Source: Lysobacter sp. K5869 (GTDB taxonomy: Bacteria > Pseudomonadota > Gammaproteobacteria > Xanthomonadales > Xanthomonadaceae). Taken from it: a stretch of DNA of 64,000 nt. The notes under the pieces are model-generated. The model made no database searches, had not been told where the DNA came from, and was given only the letters and a program-made list of their open reading frames with translations. The position numbers were made by a program, and so were the translations under genes. Positions 48,122-57,765 of the stretch are shown piece by piece; position 1 is the stretch's first letter, and each line of letters begins with the position of its first letter. Where the stretch lies: the NCBI RefSeq assembly GCF_018847975.1, contig NZ_CP072597.1, positions 1,465,001 to 1,529,000 on the forward strand, read 5' to 3'.

Positions 48122-49306
48122 GTGACCGCTCTCGACCTGCCGCTCCCCGACGCCGACGCGCTCGCCCACAGCGCGCGCCTGTCCCGCCTCATCCACGACC
48201 AGATCGCCGCCGGCGGCGGCGCCATCGCGTTCTCGCGCTTCATGGAGCTGGCGCTGTACGCGCCGGGCCTGGGCTACTACAGCGCCGGCGCGAGCAAGTT
48301 CGGCGACGAGGGCGATTTCGTCACCGCGCCCGAACTCGGCCCGATCTTCGCCGCGTGCACGGCCGAGGCGTTGGCGCCGGTGCTGCAGCAGATCGGCGCG
48401 CAGGCGCGGGTGCTGGAGCTGGGCGGCGGCACCGGCGCGTTCGCCGAGGTCGCGCTCAAGCGCCTGCTCGAACTCGACGCGCTGCCCGACCGCTACGCCA
48501 TCCTCGAACCCAGCGCGCAGCTGCGCGCGCGCCAGCGCGAACGCCTGATGCAGCGGCTGACGCCGCCGCTGTTCGAGCTGGTGGAATGGCTCGACGGCCC
48601 GTTCGGCGACGAGTGGGACGGCGTGGTGTTCGCCAACGAAGTGATCGACGCGCTGCCGACGCCGCGCTTCGCCGTGCGCGACGGCGAGGTCTACGAAGAA
48701 CACGTGGTCGGCGACGGCGACGGCTTCAAGCGCGAGCTGCGCCCGGCCGACAGTTTTCTCGCCAACGCGGTGCTGCACGTGCAGCGCGGGTTGGAACAGC
48801 GCTTCGCCGACGGCTATCGCTCCGAAGTGCTGCCGCAATTGCCGTATTGGATCCAGGCGGTGTCCGGCGGCCTGCGCCGCGGCGCGCTGCTGTTCGTCGA
48901 TTACGGCTACGCGCGCAGCGAGTTCTACGCGCCCGAACGCGACGACGGCACCTTGCGCGCCTACTACCGCCACCGCGTGCACGCCGAGCCGCTGCTGTGG
49001 CCGGGCTTGCAGGACATCACCGCGTCGGTGGACTTCACCGCGCTGGCCGAGGCCGGCGTCGCCGCCGGTTTCGATCTGGCCGGTTACTGCTCGCAATCGA
49101 GCTTCCTGCTCGGCAACGGCCTGGACGGCGTGCTCAAGCGCATCGAGGGCATCGCCGATCCGGTCGAGAAGCAGCGCCGCCTCAACGAAGTGAAGAAGCT
49201 GACCTTGCCCAGCGAAATGGGCGAGCGCTTCCAGGTCATGGGCCTGGAGAAGGACGTGGAATTCGGCGTGGCGTTTTTGGCCGGCGATCTGAGCCACCGT
49301 CTGTGA
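48122..49306 (+). CDS. Class I SAM-dependent methyltransferase, MidA/NDUFAF7 family
   Basis: The 394-residue protein carries the MidA signature: FMELALYAPGLGYYSAG, the EGDFVTAPELGPIFA block, the SAM-binding LELGGGTGAFAEVAL (about 100) and FANEVIDALPTPRF (about 175). In mitochondria the homologue NDUFAF7 dimethylates an arginine of complex I subunit NDUFS2; bacterial targets are unknown. The GTG at 48122 is preferred because family homology starts there; the frame is open back to 48035. Its stop overlaps the VanZ gene start (GTGA). Confidence 0.88.
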   Translation: MTALDLPLPDADALAHSARLSRLIHDQIAAGGGAIAFSRFMELALYAPGLGYYSAGASKFGDEGDFVTAPELGPIFAACTAEALAPVLQQIGAQARVLELGGGTGAFAEVALKRLLELDALPDRYAILEPSAQLRARQRERLMQRLTPPLFELVEWLDGPFGDEWDGVVFANEVIDALPTPRFAVRDGEVYEEHVVGDGDGFKRELRPADSFLANAVLHVQRGLEQRFADGYRSEVLPQLPYWIQAVSGGLRRGALLFVDYGYARSEFYAPERDDGTLRAYYRHRVHAEPLLWPGLQDITASVDFTALAEAGVAAGFDLAGYCSQSSFLLGNGLDGVLKRIEGIADPVEKQRRLNEVKKLTLPSEMGERFQVMGLEKDVEFGVAFLAGDLSHRL

Positions 49307-49713
49307 GCGCGGCGAAGGCCTTGCGCGAGTTCCATCGTCCGGCGCTGTGGATCGCGCTGTGGCTGGCGATGATCGGCGCGGTGATCGCGACCTGTCTGAT
49401 GCCGGCCAAGGATCTGCCGCCGACGCCGTTCGAGGCCTTCGACAAGGTCGAACACTTCACCGCGTATCTGCTGCTGTCGCTGTACGCCGGCATGCTGTTC
49501 GCGCGGGTGCGCGCGCAGGCGCTGGCGACGGCGGGCCTGATCGCGCTCGGCGTGGCGCTGGAGTTCGCCCAGGCCAACTTGACCGACTCGCGCAGCGGCG
49601 ACGCCGCCGACGCGCTCGCCAACAGCCTTGGCGCGCTGGCGGGGCTGTGGCTGTCGCGCACGCCGGTCGCGCTGTGGTTGCAGCGCGTGGACCGGATGCT
49701 GGCGCGGCGCTGA
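49303..49713 (+). CDS. VanZ family protein
   Basis: The 136-residue membrane protein has about four transmembrane helices. It contains the VanZ-like blocks FDKVEHFTAYLLLSLYAG (the conserved D-K-x-x-H-F) and LGVALEFAQANLTDSRSGDAADALANSLGA, where the E-x-x-Q and D-x-x-D/N residues lie. The family includes teicoplanin-resistance VanZ but most members have no proven role. The GTG start overlaps the upstream methyltransferase stop, so both are probably co-translated. Confidence 0.85.
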   Translation: MSAAKALREFHRPALWIALWLAMIGAVIATCLMPAKDLPPTPFEAFDKVEHFTAYLLLSLYAGMLFARVRAQALATAGLIALGVALEFAQANLTDSRSGDAADALANSLGALAGLWLSRTPVALWLQRVDRMLARR

Positions 49714-50024
49714 GGCCGCGCACGCGCCGCGCATTCCCGCCACAACCGACGTGCGCGATACGCGAATCGCGCGCTTAAGCGAATTCATGAATACAGCTTC
49801 CGGGTGCCGGTGGGCGCCTAGGGAAGCCAGCGGCCGCCGCCGCATTTCGGTGACGACCAACGCATTCAGGTCTGAACGCCGGCTAGCCGATTCGTCGTAG
49901 TAGGAAAACCGTCACAAAGACAAAGTCGGCACAGTCACGCGGCGTATTGCGAAAAGGTTAAGAAGCCGTGAGGCTCCAGCGCGGGCCACGGGCCCGCGCC
50001 TCTACCTTCGCAAGGAACCGACTC
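49714..50024 (+). other. Leader region of the TonB-dependent receptor gene
   Basis: About 310 bases without a gene. A GC hairpin (gcgcgggcc / ggcccgcgc, 49979-49999) lies just ahead of the receptor start and could occlude its ribosome-binding site AAGGAA at 50012-50017. I cannot name a promoter with confidence. Confidence 0.4.
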
Positions 50025-52523
50025 ATGTCCCCAGCGCAGTACCGCCACCGACTGGCGTTGGCCGTCGCCGCCGCCATTGCCGCGACCGCCTTCGTTCCCG
50101 CCGCGTCCGCACAGGAGCAGGCCGCGCCGGCCAGCCGCGAGGCGACCACGCTCGATGCGGTGCAAGTGACCGGTTCGCGCGCGCGCGGCCGCGCCGCCGA
50201 GGACACCGCCGCGCCCGTGGACGTGATCGGCAAGGAAGAGCTGACCGCCACCGGCGCCACCGAGGTCGGCCAGATCCTGCAGATGCTCGAGCCCTCGTTC
50301 AATTTCTCGCGCACCTTCGTCAGCGACGGCACCGACATCCTGCGCCCGGCCACGCTGCGTTCGCTCGGCCCCGATCAGGTGCTGGTGCTGGTCAACGGCA
50401 AGCGCCGCCACCAGCAGGCGCTGGTCAACGTGCAGCAGACCATCGGCCGCGGTTCGGCCGGCACCGACATCAACGCGATCCCGCTGTCGGCGATCGACCG
50501 CATCGAAGTGCTGCGCGACGGCGCCGCCGCCCAGTACGGTTCCGACGCGATCTCCGGCGTCATCAACATCATCCTCAAGAAGCAGACCACCGAGACCCAG
50601 GTGTCGGTGCAGGCCGGCCAGTACTACGCCGGCGACGGCGAGAACTACTCGGCTTCGGTCAACACCGGCCTCAAGCTCGGCGGCGAAGGCTTCCTCAACC
50701 TGTCGTTCGAGTACCGCGACCGCGCCGCGACCAACCGCGCCGGCCCGGACAGCCTGCGGGTGAGCCCGCCGCGCGTGACCCAGCGCCTGGGCGACGCCGA
50801 CGCCACCGACGCCTACTTCTGGTTCAACGGCGGCTACCCGATCGGCCGCGGCGAGCTGTACTGGTTCGGCGGCCTGTCCAAGCGCAAGGGCGATTCCTAC
50901 GGCTTCTTCCGCAGCCCGGGCGACAACCGCACGGTGCCGGCGCTGTATCCCAACGGCTTCCTGCCCAACATCCGCACCAAGGTCGACGACACCTCGCTCG
51001 CGGTCGGCTACAAGGCGCCGATCAACGACAACTGGGATTGGGACGTGTCGGTCAACCGCGGCCGCAGCAAGTTCGGCTTCGAGGAAGCCGATTCGGTCAA
51101 CGTGAGCTGGTGGTACGAGCCCAAGCCCGGCGGCGGCATCTACGCCGAATCGCCGACCAAGGCCGACACCGGCACGCTGCAGTTCGACCAGACCACGCTG
51201 AACCTGGATTTCCGCGGCACGCTCAAGGGCTTCAACGATCGGCCGCTGTATCTGGGCACGGGCTTGGAGTACCGCAAGGACGATTACCAGATCCGCGCCG
51301 GCGCGCCGGTGACCTACACCTACGGCCGCACCAACAACCGCGCGATCAACATCGTCGGCCAGACCGGCGACACCGCGCAGCCCGGCATGCAGGGCTTCCC
51401 GGGCTTCTCGCCGAACGAGGCGGTGGACGACGGCCGCCACAACTACGCGGCCTATGTGGACTTGGAAACCAACCTCAGCGACCGCTTCCTGGTCGGCGCG
51501 GCGGTGCGTTACGAGGACTACTCCGACTTCGGCAAGACCACCACCGGCAAGCTGTCGGCGCGCTTCGACGCCAGCGAGAAGTTCGCCCTGCGCGGCACCC
51601 TGTCCACCGGCTTCCGCGCGCCGGGCGTGCAGCAGCTGTTCTACAGCCAGCGCTCGACCAACCTCAACGCCGCCGGCGAACTCACCGACACGCTGACCGC
51701 GCGCCAGAACAGCGCGGTGACGCGCGCGTTCGGCATCGAGCCGCTGAAGGAAGAAACCTCCAAGAGCGGCTCGGTGGGCTTCGTGCTCAAGCCGACGGAG
51801 CGTTTCTCGGTGACGATGGACGTGTTCCGCATCGACATCGACGACCGCATCATCTTCTCCAGCAACATCCAGCCCGAGTCGGTCGGCACCAACGGCCAGC
51901 CGTGCGCGCCGGGCAACGGCAACTGCCCGATCCGCGCGATCCTCGATCCGATCGGCGTCGGCCAGGTGCTGTTCTTCACCAACGCCATCGACACCAAGAC
52001 CACCGGCATCGACCTGGTCGCCAACCACAACACTGAATTCGCTTCGGGTTCCAAGCTGACCCTGACCGCGCTGGCGCACTTCAACAAGACCGAGGTCAAG
52101 GCCCGCCGTTCGCAGTCCTCGATCCTGCCGCCGAACGTGTTGTTCGACGACACCCAGGTGACCTTGATCGAGAAGGGCCAGCCGCGCCAGCACCACGTGC
52201 TGCAGGGCGTGTACGAAACCGGCCCGTGGGAAATCACCGGCCGCGCCAACTACTACGGCCCGGTCACCGGCGAAGGCTTCACCCCGGGCGTCAAGCAGAC
52301 CTGGAGCGGCAAGTGGCTGGCCGATTTCTCGGTGCGCTACAAGCTCAACGAGCAGATCAGCTTCACCCTCGGCGGCAACAATATTTTCGACACCTACCCG
52401 GACAAGTGGGATCGCACCAGCGGCGCGCCGTTCCCGGATCTGGGCTTCAAGTACGGCTGGGAGACGCTGCCGTTCGGCATGAACGGCGGTTATTACTACC
52501 TGCGCGCGGATTATCGGTTCTGA
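50025..52523 (+). CDS. TonB-dependent receptor
   Basis: The 832-residue outer membrane receptor has a signal peptide (to about AASAQEQ) and a TonB box-like TTLDAVQVTGSR. The plug domain (about 45-190) carries GPDQVLVLVNGKRRHQQALV and YGSDAISGVINIILKK. The 22-stranded barrel follows, with GFRAPGVQQLFYS and the final YYLRADYRF ending in Phe. The ATG at 50025 is chosen for the AAGGAA Shine-Dalgarno and the signal peptide. No transporter, regulator or degradative gene sits beside it, so the ligand is unknown. Confidence 0.95.
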   Translation: MSPAQYRHRLALAVAAAIAATAFVPAASAQEQAAPASREATTLDAVQVTGSRARGRAAEDTAAPVDVIGKEELTATGATEVGQILQMLEPSFNFSRTFVSDGTDILRPATLRSLGPDQVLVLVNGKRRHQQALVNVQQTIGRGSAGTDINAIPLSAIDRIEVLRDGAAAQYGSDAISGVINIILKKQTTETQVSVQAGQYYAGDGENYSASVNTGLKLGGEGFLNLSFEYRDRAATNRAGPDSLRVSPPRVTQRLGDADATDAYFWFNGGYPIGRGELYWFGGLSKRKGDSYGFFRSPGDNRTVPALYPNGFLPNIRTKVDDTSLAVGYKAPINDNWDWDVSVNRGRSKFGFEEADSVNVSWWYEPKPGGGIYAESPTKADTGTLQFDQTTLNLDFRGTLKGFNDRPLYLGTGLEYRKDDYQIRAGAPVTYTYGRTNNRAINIVGQTGDTAQPGMQGFPGFSPNEAVDDGRHNYAAYVDLETNLSDRFLVGAAVRYEDYSDFGKTTTGKLSARFDASEKFALRGTLSTGFRAPGVQQLFYSQRSTNLNAAGELTDTLTARQNSAVTRAFGIEPLKEETSKSGSVGFVLKPTERFSVTMDVFRIDIDDRIIFSSNIQPESVGTNGQPCAPGNGNCPIRAILDPIGVGQVLFFTNAIDTKTTGIDLVANHNTEFASGSKLTLTALAHFNKTEVKARRSQSSILPPNVLFDDTQVTLIEKGQPRQHHVLQGVYETGPWEITGRANYYGPVTGEGFTPGVKQTWSGKWLADFSVRYKLNEQISFTLGGNNIFDTYPDKWDRTSGAPFPDLGFKYGWETLPFGMNGGYYYLRADYRF

Positions 52524-52529
52524 TCCGGG

Positions 52530-52560
52530 CGAACCGCCGCGGCCTTGCCGCGGCGGTTCG
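52530..52560 (+). terminator. Hairpin behind the first TonB-dependent receptor gene
   Basis: A 13-bp perfect stem (cgaaccgccgcgg / ccgcggcggttcg) lies seven bases past the stop. There is no T-run, so it may act with Rho. Confidence 0.5.
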
Positions 52561-52568
52561 GAGCATTC

Positions 52569-52667
52569 CTGTAGGAGCGGCGTGAGCCGCGACCGCGACA
52601 ACGCAACTACGCCGCAACTGTCGTCGTAGCCGCGCTGTCGCGGTCGCGGCTTGCGCCGCTCCTACAG
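52569..52667. repeat. Dispersed GC-rich hairpin element (family A)
   Basis: The arm ctgtaggagcggcgtgagcc (from 52569) has an inverted partner ending ccgctcctacag at 52667. It lies between the convergent receptor and cca genes. Confidence 0.9.
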
Positions 52668-52686
52668 GGGGATACGCACTCTCGCT

Positions 52687-53916
52687 TCAGTCTTGCTGCT
52701 TGCGTTGCGCGGCGATCGCCGCGATCCGCGCGCGCCGCATCGCCTCGCCGACGGCGGGGCCGCTCAAGCCGGGCGGCAGGTCGCCCGCGCGCACCTTCAG
52801 CGCCGCGCGCAACGCGCCGACCAGCGCTGCGCGCGAGGGGTAATCGCTGTCTTCCAAGCCGAGCCGGCCGCGCTTGTCGGCTTCGCACACCAACGCCATC
52901 TGCTCGATGCGCTGCGGGTTGCGCCAGCCGTCGCAGCGCGCGATCAGTTCGTAGACGTTGCGCGGGCGCATCTCGCCCAAGCGGTGCACGTTGAGGTGTT
53001 CGCGGCAAACCGCTTCGGCCAGCAGGCGATGCTCGGTCGGCACTTTCAGCCGCGCGCACAGTTCGGCCAGCGGCTTCAGCCCGTTGTGCTCGTGGTTGTG
53101 GTGGCGCGGCAGCAGTTCGGCCGGCGTGCGCGCCTTGCCGAGGTCGTGGGTCAGCGCGGCGAAGCCGATCAAATCGTCGCCGGGCGCGAGCCGCGCGGCC
53201 ATGTCCACGACCATTTCGGTGTGGAGGCCGGTATCGACTTCCGGGTGGTACTCCGCGCGCTGAGGCACGCCATACAGCGCTTCGACTTCCGGCAGCACGA
53301 CGCCTAGCGCGCCGGCGTCGTGCAGCGTGCGCAGGAACGCCGAGGGCTTGGCGCAACGCAGCGCGCGCCGCAGTTCCTGCCACACGCGTTCGGGGACGAG
53401 GTCGCTGAGTTCGCCGGATTCGGCCATGCGCCGCATCAGCGCCATCGTTTCCGGCGCGACGCTGAAACCGTGCGCGGCGAAGCGCGCCATGAAGCGCGCC
53501 GCGCGCAGCACCCGCAGCGGATCTTCGACGAAGGCGTCGCCGACGTGGCGCAGCACGCGGGCTTCGAGATCGCGCTCGCCGCCGTAGGGATCGATCAGTC
53601 GGCCGTCGCTTTCGTCGCGGGCGATGGCGTTGATGGTGAAATCGCGCCGGCCCAGGTCGTCTTGCAGCGTCACCGACGGATCGGCGTCGACGACGAAGCC
53701 GCGATAACCGCGGCCGGACTTGCGTTCGGTGCGCGCCAGCGCGTACTCCTCGCCGGTGTCCGGGTGCAGGAACACCGGGAAATCCTTGCCCACGGCCTTG
53801 AAGCCGGCGGCCAGCATCGCCTCGGGCGTTTCGCCGACGACCACGTAGTCGCGATCGCCCGCCGGCAAGCCGAGCAGGCTGTCGCGGACCGCGCCGCCGA
53901 CGAGATAAGTCTTCAT
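52687..53916 (-). CDS. cca: Multifunctional CCA tRNA nucleotidyltransferase
   Basis: The 409-residue enzyme adds or repairs the 3' CCA of tRNAs. The N-terminal nucleotidyltransferase domain has [20 protein letters not shown] with the catalytic Dx[11 protein letters not shown] and [16 protein letters not shown]. The C-terminal HD domain ([31 protein letters not shown]) marks it as the type with added phosphatase and phosphodiesterase activity. The start at 53916 (MKTYLVGG) is the family start. It ends the slt-NDUFA9-PH-cca group. Confidence 0.96.
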   Translation of the reverse strand: MKTYLVGGAVRDSLLGLPAGDRDYVVVGETPEAMLAAGFKAVGKDFPVFLHPDTGEEYALARTERKSGRGYRGFVVDADPSVTLQDDLGRRDFTINAIARDESDGRLIDPYGGERDLEARVLRHVGDAFVEDPLRVLRAARFMARFAAHGFSVAPETMALMRRMAESGELSDLVPERVWQELRRALRCAKPSAFLRTLHDAGALGVVLPEVEALYGVPQRAEYHPEVDTGLHTEMVVDMAARLAPGDDLIGFAALTHDLGKARTPAELLPRHHNHEHNGLKPLAELCARLKVPTEHRLLAEAVCREHLNVHRLGEMRPRNVYELIARCDGWRNPQRIEQMALVCEADKRGRLGLEDSDYPSRAALVGALRAALKVRAGDLPPGLSGPAVGEAMRRARIAAIAAQRKQQD

Positions 53917-54032
53917 TGCGTTTTCTCCGTGGAACCGCGTCGATGGTCGTCGATGCGGATCCGGCTTGCTGCGCCGGCTATCGGGCGCAAGCGGCGTCGT
54001 CGCCTTCGCCGGACTGCCGAAGCCGCCGCGCC

Positions 54033-54410
54033 TCAGCGCGGCGCGTTCTGCGCCAGCAGGCCGATGATGTCTTCCGCGCCGGCGCTGCGGCCCAGATGGC
54101 GCACGATCGGATTGGGCTGGCCCGAGACCCACAGCCGCAGTTCGGCTTCCAGATCGAAATGGCCGGCGGTTTCCAGCGAGAACATCACGATGCTGCGGTA
54201 GGGCAGACTGAGGAATTCGGTTTTGCGCCCGGTCACGCCCTGCTTGTCCACGAGGATCAGGCGGCGGTCGGTGAACACGATCAGGTCGCGGATCTCGCCG
54301 AACGCGCGCTGCACGGTTTCGCCGGGAGCGAGCAGCGGCGCGAAGTCGTCGTTGACCTTGTCGGCGGATTTGGCGCCGGCATGGCCGAGCAGGGTGTCGA
54401 GCAGGCCCAT
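54033..54410 (-). CDS. PH domain-containing protein
   Basis: The 125-residue soluble protein has a bacterial PH-like domain (bPH): [20 protein letters not shown] is the typical D-x-x-[VI]-F-T-[DN]-x-R-[LI] block, followed by [19 protein letters not shown]. Function is unknown; such domains may bind lipids or proteins at the envelope. The ATG at 54410 is preceded by AAAGGAAC. It lies between cca and the NDUFA9-like gene, separated from the latter by a large hairpin. Confidence 0.88.
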   Translation of the reverse strand: MGLLDTLLGHAGAKSADKVNDDFAPLLAPGETVQRAFGEIRDLIVFTDRRLILVDKQGVTGRKTEFLSLPYRSIVMFSLETAGHFDLEAELRLWVSGQPNPIVRHLGRSAGAEDIIGLLAQNAPR

Positions 54411-54466
54411 GGCGTGTTCCTTTCGCGAGAGTGTGGCGCGCATCCTAGCGCAGTGGCTGTAACCCC

Positions 54467-54632
54467 TGTAGGAGCGGCGTGAGCCGCGACCCACCGCAGC
54501 GACGTACGAAAGCGTTTCGTGCCGAAGCCCGGTAATCCGGCGCTCGCCCCCGAAAGCGGCCGACTATCCGAACTTCGGATAGGCCGCTTTCGTACGTCGC
54601 TGCGGTTGGTCGCGGCTCACGCCGCTCCTACA
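54467..54632. repeat. Large inverted repeat with a competing inner hairpin
   Basis: A 48-base arm (tgtaggagcggcgtgagccg to acgtacgaaagcg, 54467-54514) is repeated inverted at 54585-54632. Inside, 54551-54592 forms a second palindrome (cgaaagcggcc / ggccgctttcg around tatccgaa/ttcggata). The sequence cgctttcg at 54585-54592 can pair with either partner, so two exclusive structures are possible. It ends two bases before the stop codon of the NDUFA9-like gene. Confidence 0.9.
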
Positions 54633-54634
54633 AG

Positions 54635-55531
54635 TCAGCCCCCGAGGATTTCCGGCAAGCGGGACAAAACCGGCGTCGGCTCGATCCCGAGCTTGAGCAA
54701 GCCGTTCTCCACGCTGGTCGAATCGGTCTGCAGCGAGCGCCAGTTGTCGCGGCTGATCGGCTTGCCCGGCAAATGCTCGCCGATCTCAGCCTGCAGCTTG
54801 CCCAGCGCGTCCGGCAACGGCAGCACCGCGCGCAGGCGGCCGCGGCCGCGCGCGGCGGCGCGGACGATCTCGCCCAGGGTCATCACCTCGGGCCCGACCA
54901 GGTTGTAGCTGCGCTGCACGTGCGCCTCGTCGGCCAGCGCGTTGACGAAGGCCTGGGTGACGTCGCCGACCCACACCGGCTGGAAGCGCGCGTTGGCGCG
55001 GCCGATCGGCAGCGCTGGCGCGTAGCGCAGCAGCGCGTCGAAGCGGCAGAACAGGCCGTCGCCGGGGCCGGCGATGACCGAGGGACGGAACAAGGTCCAG
55101 TCGAGCTTGGACGCGCGCACCTTCTGCTCGGCGCGGCCGCGCGCTTCCAGATAGTGGCTGTGGCCGGTGCCGGCGTTGAGCGCGCTCATCTGCAGCAGCC
55201 GGCGCACGCCCATGTCGCGCATGGCCTCGATCAGCGCTTCCAGCAATTCGACGTAGACGTGATCGAAGCCGCGCCCGCTGTCGCCTTGTTCGTTGAGGAT
55301 GCCGACCAGATTGACCACCGCGTCGACATCGTCGAGCACCGCGCGCAAGAAATCCGGGTTGGCCACGTCGCCTTCGATGATGCTGGCGTCGCGGCTGAGC
55401 TTTTTCTTCTTCGACGGATCCACGCCGCGGCTGAGCACGGTGATGCGGCAGCGCTCGCGCAGCAGGTGTTCGACCAAATGGCGGCCGACGAAACCGGTAC
55501 CGCCCAGGATCAGGACGTGGCGACGGGGCAC
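54635..55531 (-). CDS. Complex I NDUFA9-like NAD(P)-binding protein
   Basis: The 298-residue atypical short-chain dehydrogenase has an N-terminal Rossmann motif LILGGTGFVGRHLVEHLL, GDVANPDFLRAVLDDVDAVV and VNLVGILNE, then SALNAGTGHSHYLEARGRAE with the YxxxR variant of the active site. These match the NDUFA9 subfamily of NAD(P)H-binding proteins. In mitochondria the homologue is a complex I accessory subunit; the bacterial role is unclear. It begins 10 bases behind the slt gene, so the two are probably one transcript. Confidence 0.88.
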   Translation of the reverse strand: MPRRHVLILGGTGFVGRHLVEHLLRERCRITVLSRGVDPSKKKKLSRDASIIEGDVANPDFLRAVLDDVDAVVNLVGILNEQGDSGRGFDHVYVELLEALIEAMRDMGVRRLLQMSALNAGTGHSHYLEARGRAEQKVRASKLDWTLFRPSVIAGPGDGLFCRFDALLRYAPALPIGRANARFQPVWVGDVTQAFVNALADEAHVQRSYNLVGPEVMTLGEIVRAAARGRGRLRAVLPLPDALGKLQAEIGEHLPGKPISRDNWRSLQTDSTSVENGLLKLGIEPTPVLSRLPEILGG

Positions 55532-55541
55532 GGCGGCGGCC

Positions 55542-57611
55542 TTACTCGGTTTCCGCCGGCAGCGGCGCGCTGACCGTGGCCGCGGCGGCCGGACAGACGA
55601 AGGATTTGCGCTTGGCGTCGGTGACGCCGCGCAGGCGGTCGCTGACGTTGAGCGCGTCGCCGTTCATGCGCCAATCGTAGAGCACGCTGAAAGCCAGCAC
55701 GCGCGCGACGTATTCGCGGGTTTCCTTGTAGCTGATGGTCTCGATCCAGAAGTCCGGCTCCATGCCCGGCCGCTGCGACTGCCAGCGATTGAGCGGCGCT
55801 GGCCCGGCGTTGTAGCCGGCCATGGCGAAGTAGGGCTGGCCACCGTACTTGTCGAGCAGCTGACGCAGATACGCGGTGCCCAGAACGATGTTGGTGTCGG
55901 AGTCGTACAGGCTGGCCGCGCCGCCCCAGGGCAGGCCCAGGCTCTTGGCGACCTGCGCGCCGGTGCCCGGCAGCACCTGCATCAGGCCCATCGCGTTGGC
56001 GCCGGAGCGCGCGGTCGGGTTGAAGATGCTTTCGGCGCGGATCTCGGCCGCGACCCAGGCCGGGTCGAGCCCGTTCTTGGCCGATTCGCGGCGGATGGTG
56101 TCGCCGTGGTGCAGCGGGAAGCGCAGGTAGTAGTAGCGCTGCTCCTGCGGCGTCTTGTTGAGCGAGAACACCGCGCGGTCGAACCAGTTGTAGCCCTGCG
56201 CGATCTCGATGGCGAGGCGGCGCTGGGTGTCGTCGAAGCGGCTCAGCGCGTCGTCCCATTCGCGGATCGCCAGCGGCGTGCGTTCGATCTGGAACAGGCC
56301 CATCGCGCGCATCAGCGCCGGGTCGCGCGCGACCTGCGCGCGCGCGGCCGGCGCGTCGGCCGGCTGCGAGGGGCACAGCGTGTACGGCGCGCCGAGGCGG
56401 TCGGCGGAGAGGAAGCCGTGGAAGTCGGCGTTCTTGGCCGATTCGCGGTACAGCCGGGTCGCGGTGGCCTTATCGCCGGCGCGTTCGGACAGCCGCGCCT
56501 CGAAGTATTCCCAGCGCGATTCGCCGCGCTGCTTGGGGCCCATCTTGCGGATCGCCGCCAGCGCCGCGTTCCAATCCGAACGCGACATCGCCTCGCGCGC
56601 GCGCCACTCGTGCAGGCGCTCGTCGTACGCGACCTCGGGCACCGCGTTGAGCCGGCGCGCGGATTCGGCGTCGTAGGACGCCACCGACCACAGCGCGGTC
56701 TGGTACAGCACGCGGCCGCGGTCTTCGTCGCTGAAGTTCAGCGCGTTGGCGTACTTGGGCAGTTGCGCTTCGGCGCTGGCCGGCTGGGCCTTGGCGAGCT
56801 TGGCCAGGCCGTAGCTGGCGATCTTGCGGCTGCGTTCGGTCTTCGGCCAATTGAGCGCGCGCTCGTTGACGTTGTCCAAGAACGCCGCGTAGTCGTTCGC
56901 TTGTGCGAGTTGATCCGCGGGCAAGCCGCGCGCCGCCGCGCGCATCACCGCCGGCTGCCACTCGGCGGCCGCGGCGTCGATGCGTTCCCAACGCAGTTCC
57001 GGCGTCAGCCCGCCTTGCGCGGCCAACACCGCGAACGGCGCGTCGCAGGCGTCGGGCAGCGACTTGCCGCTGCTGCGCCAGATCGCTTGCGCGTCCTTGG
57101 TCCATTGCGCGTCGGCGCGGCCCAGCGCCTGCCGCGCGTTCAATTCGGCGCAGCGCAGTTGCACGCTGCGGTCCTTGCCGCCGCGGCCCTTGGGCGTCCA
57201 CGCGGCGAGGAAGGCGTTCCAGTCTTCGCGGCGCGCGGTCGCGGCCAGCCAGATGTCGCGGAACGCGTCGCCGGAGGCTTCGTTGCCGCGGCGGGCGAGG
57301 AAGTCCTGGGCCTGACCGTTGTCGACCGCGTCGATGTTGCGGCGGAGCGCGGCGTACTCGACCCAGCCGTACAGCGGATGGCGGGCGATGTCGGCGTATT
57401 GGCCGGCGTCGAAGCCGGGGCGTTCGGCCGCTTCCAGCGCCGCGCGCACGCGCGGCAGCTGCGGATCGACGGCCGGCGCCGGCGGCGCGCGCAACAACGG
57501 CGGCTTGGCCGCGGGCTGCGCCGGCGTCGACGCCGTGGTCTGGGCGCAGGCGGTGGTGGCGATGGCCGCGATCAACGCGGCCGCGAGCAGGGGGAGGGGG
57601 CGCGGGAGCAT
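55542..57611 (-). CDS. slt: Soluble lytic murein transglycosylase
   Basis: The 689-residue periplasmic enzyme cleaves the glycan strands of peptidoglycan to give anhydromuropeptides. It has a signal peptide (to about residue 23), a Pro-rich linker, a long alpha-superhelical U/L domain (about 50-470) and a C-terminal SLT domain. The catalytic Glu lies in IRAESIFNPTARSGANAMG (about 525), followed by GLMQVLPGTGAQVA and AMAGYNAGPAPLNRW. The start at 57611 gives a good signal peptide; the frame is open further upstream but runs into repeats. Confidence 0.95.
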   Translation of the reverse strand: MLPRPLPLLAAALIAAIATTACAQTTASTPAQPAAKPPLLRAPPAPAVDPQLPRVRAALEAAERPGFDAGQYADIARHPLYGWVEYAALRRNIDAVDNGQAQDFLARRGNEASGDAFRDIWLAATARREDWNAFLAAWTPKGRGGKDRSVQLRCAELNARQALGRADAQWTKDAQAIWRSSGKSLPDACDAPFAVLAAQGGLTPELRWERIDAAAAEWQPAVMRAAARGLPADQLAQANDYAAFLDNVNERALNWPKTERSRKIASYGLAKLAKAQPASAEAQLPKYANALNFSDEDRGRVLYQTALWSVASYDAESARRLNAVPEVAYDERLHEWRAREAMSRSDWNAALAAIRKMGPKQRGESRWEYFEARLSERAGDKATATRLYRESAKNADFHGFLSADRLGAPYTLCPSQPADAPAARAQVARDPALMRAMGLFQIERTPLAIREWDDALSRFDDTQRRLAIEIAQGYNWFDRAVFSLNKTPQEQRYYYLRFPLHHGDTIRRESAKNGLDPAWVAAEIRAESIFNPTARSGANAMGLMQVLPGTGAQVAKSLGLPWGGAASLYDSDTNIVLGTAYLRQLLDKYGGQPYFAMAGYNAGPAPLNRWQSQRPGMEPDFWIETISYKETREYVARVLAFSVLYDWRMNGDALNVSDRLRGVTDAKRKSFVCPAAAATVSAPLPAETE

Positions 57612-57765
57612 CGCCGGACTATAGCCGAGCGCGCATGAATGTCTTATGTGAACGCTGCATGCATGAGCGCGAAGCGCGAACGCTGTCGCGCGCGGCGTGG
57701 GCGCTACGGCGATCGGCGTTCGTCGCGGCGGCGCTTTCGCTGGGTGCGCGGCGAATCCCTCGGGC

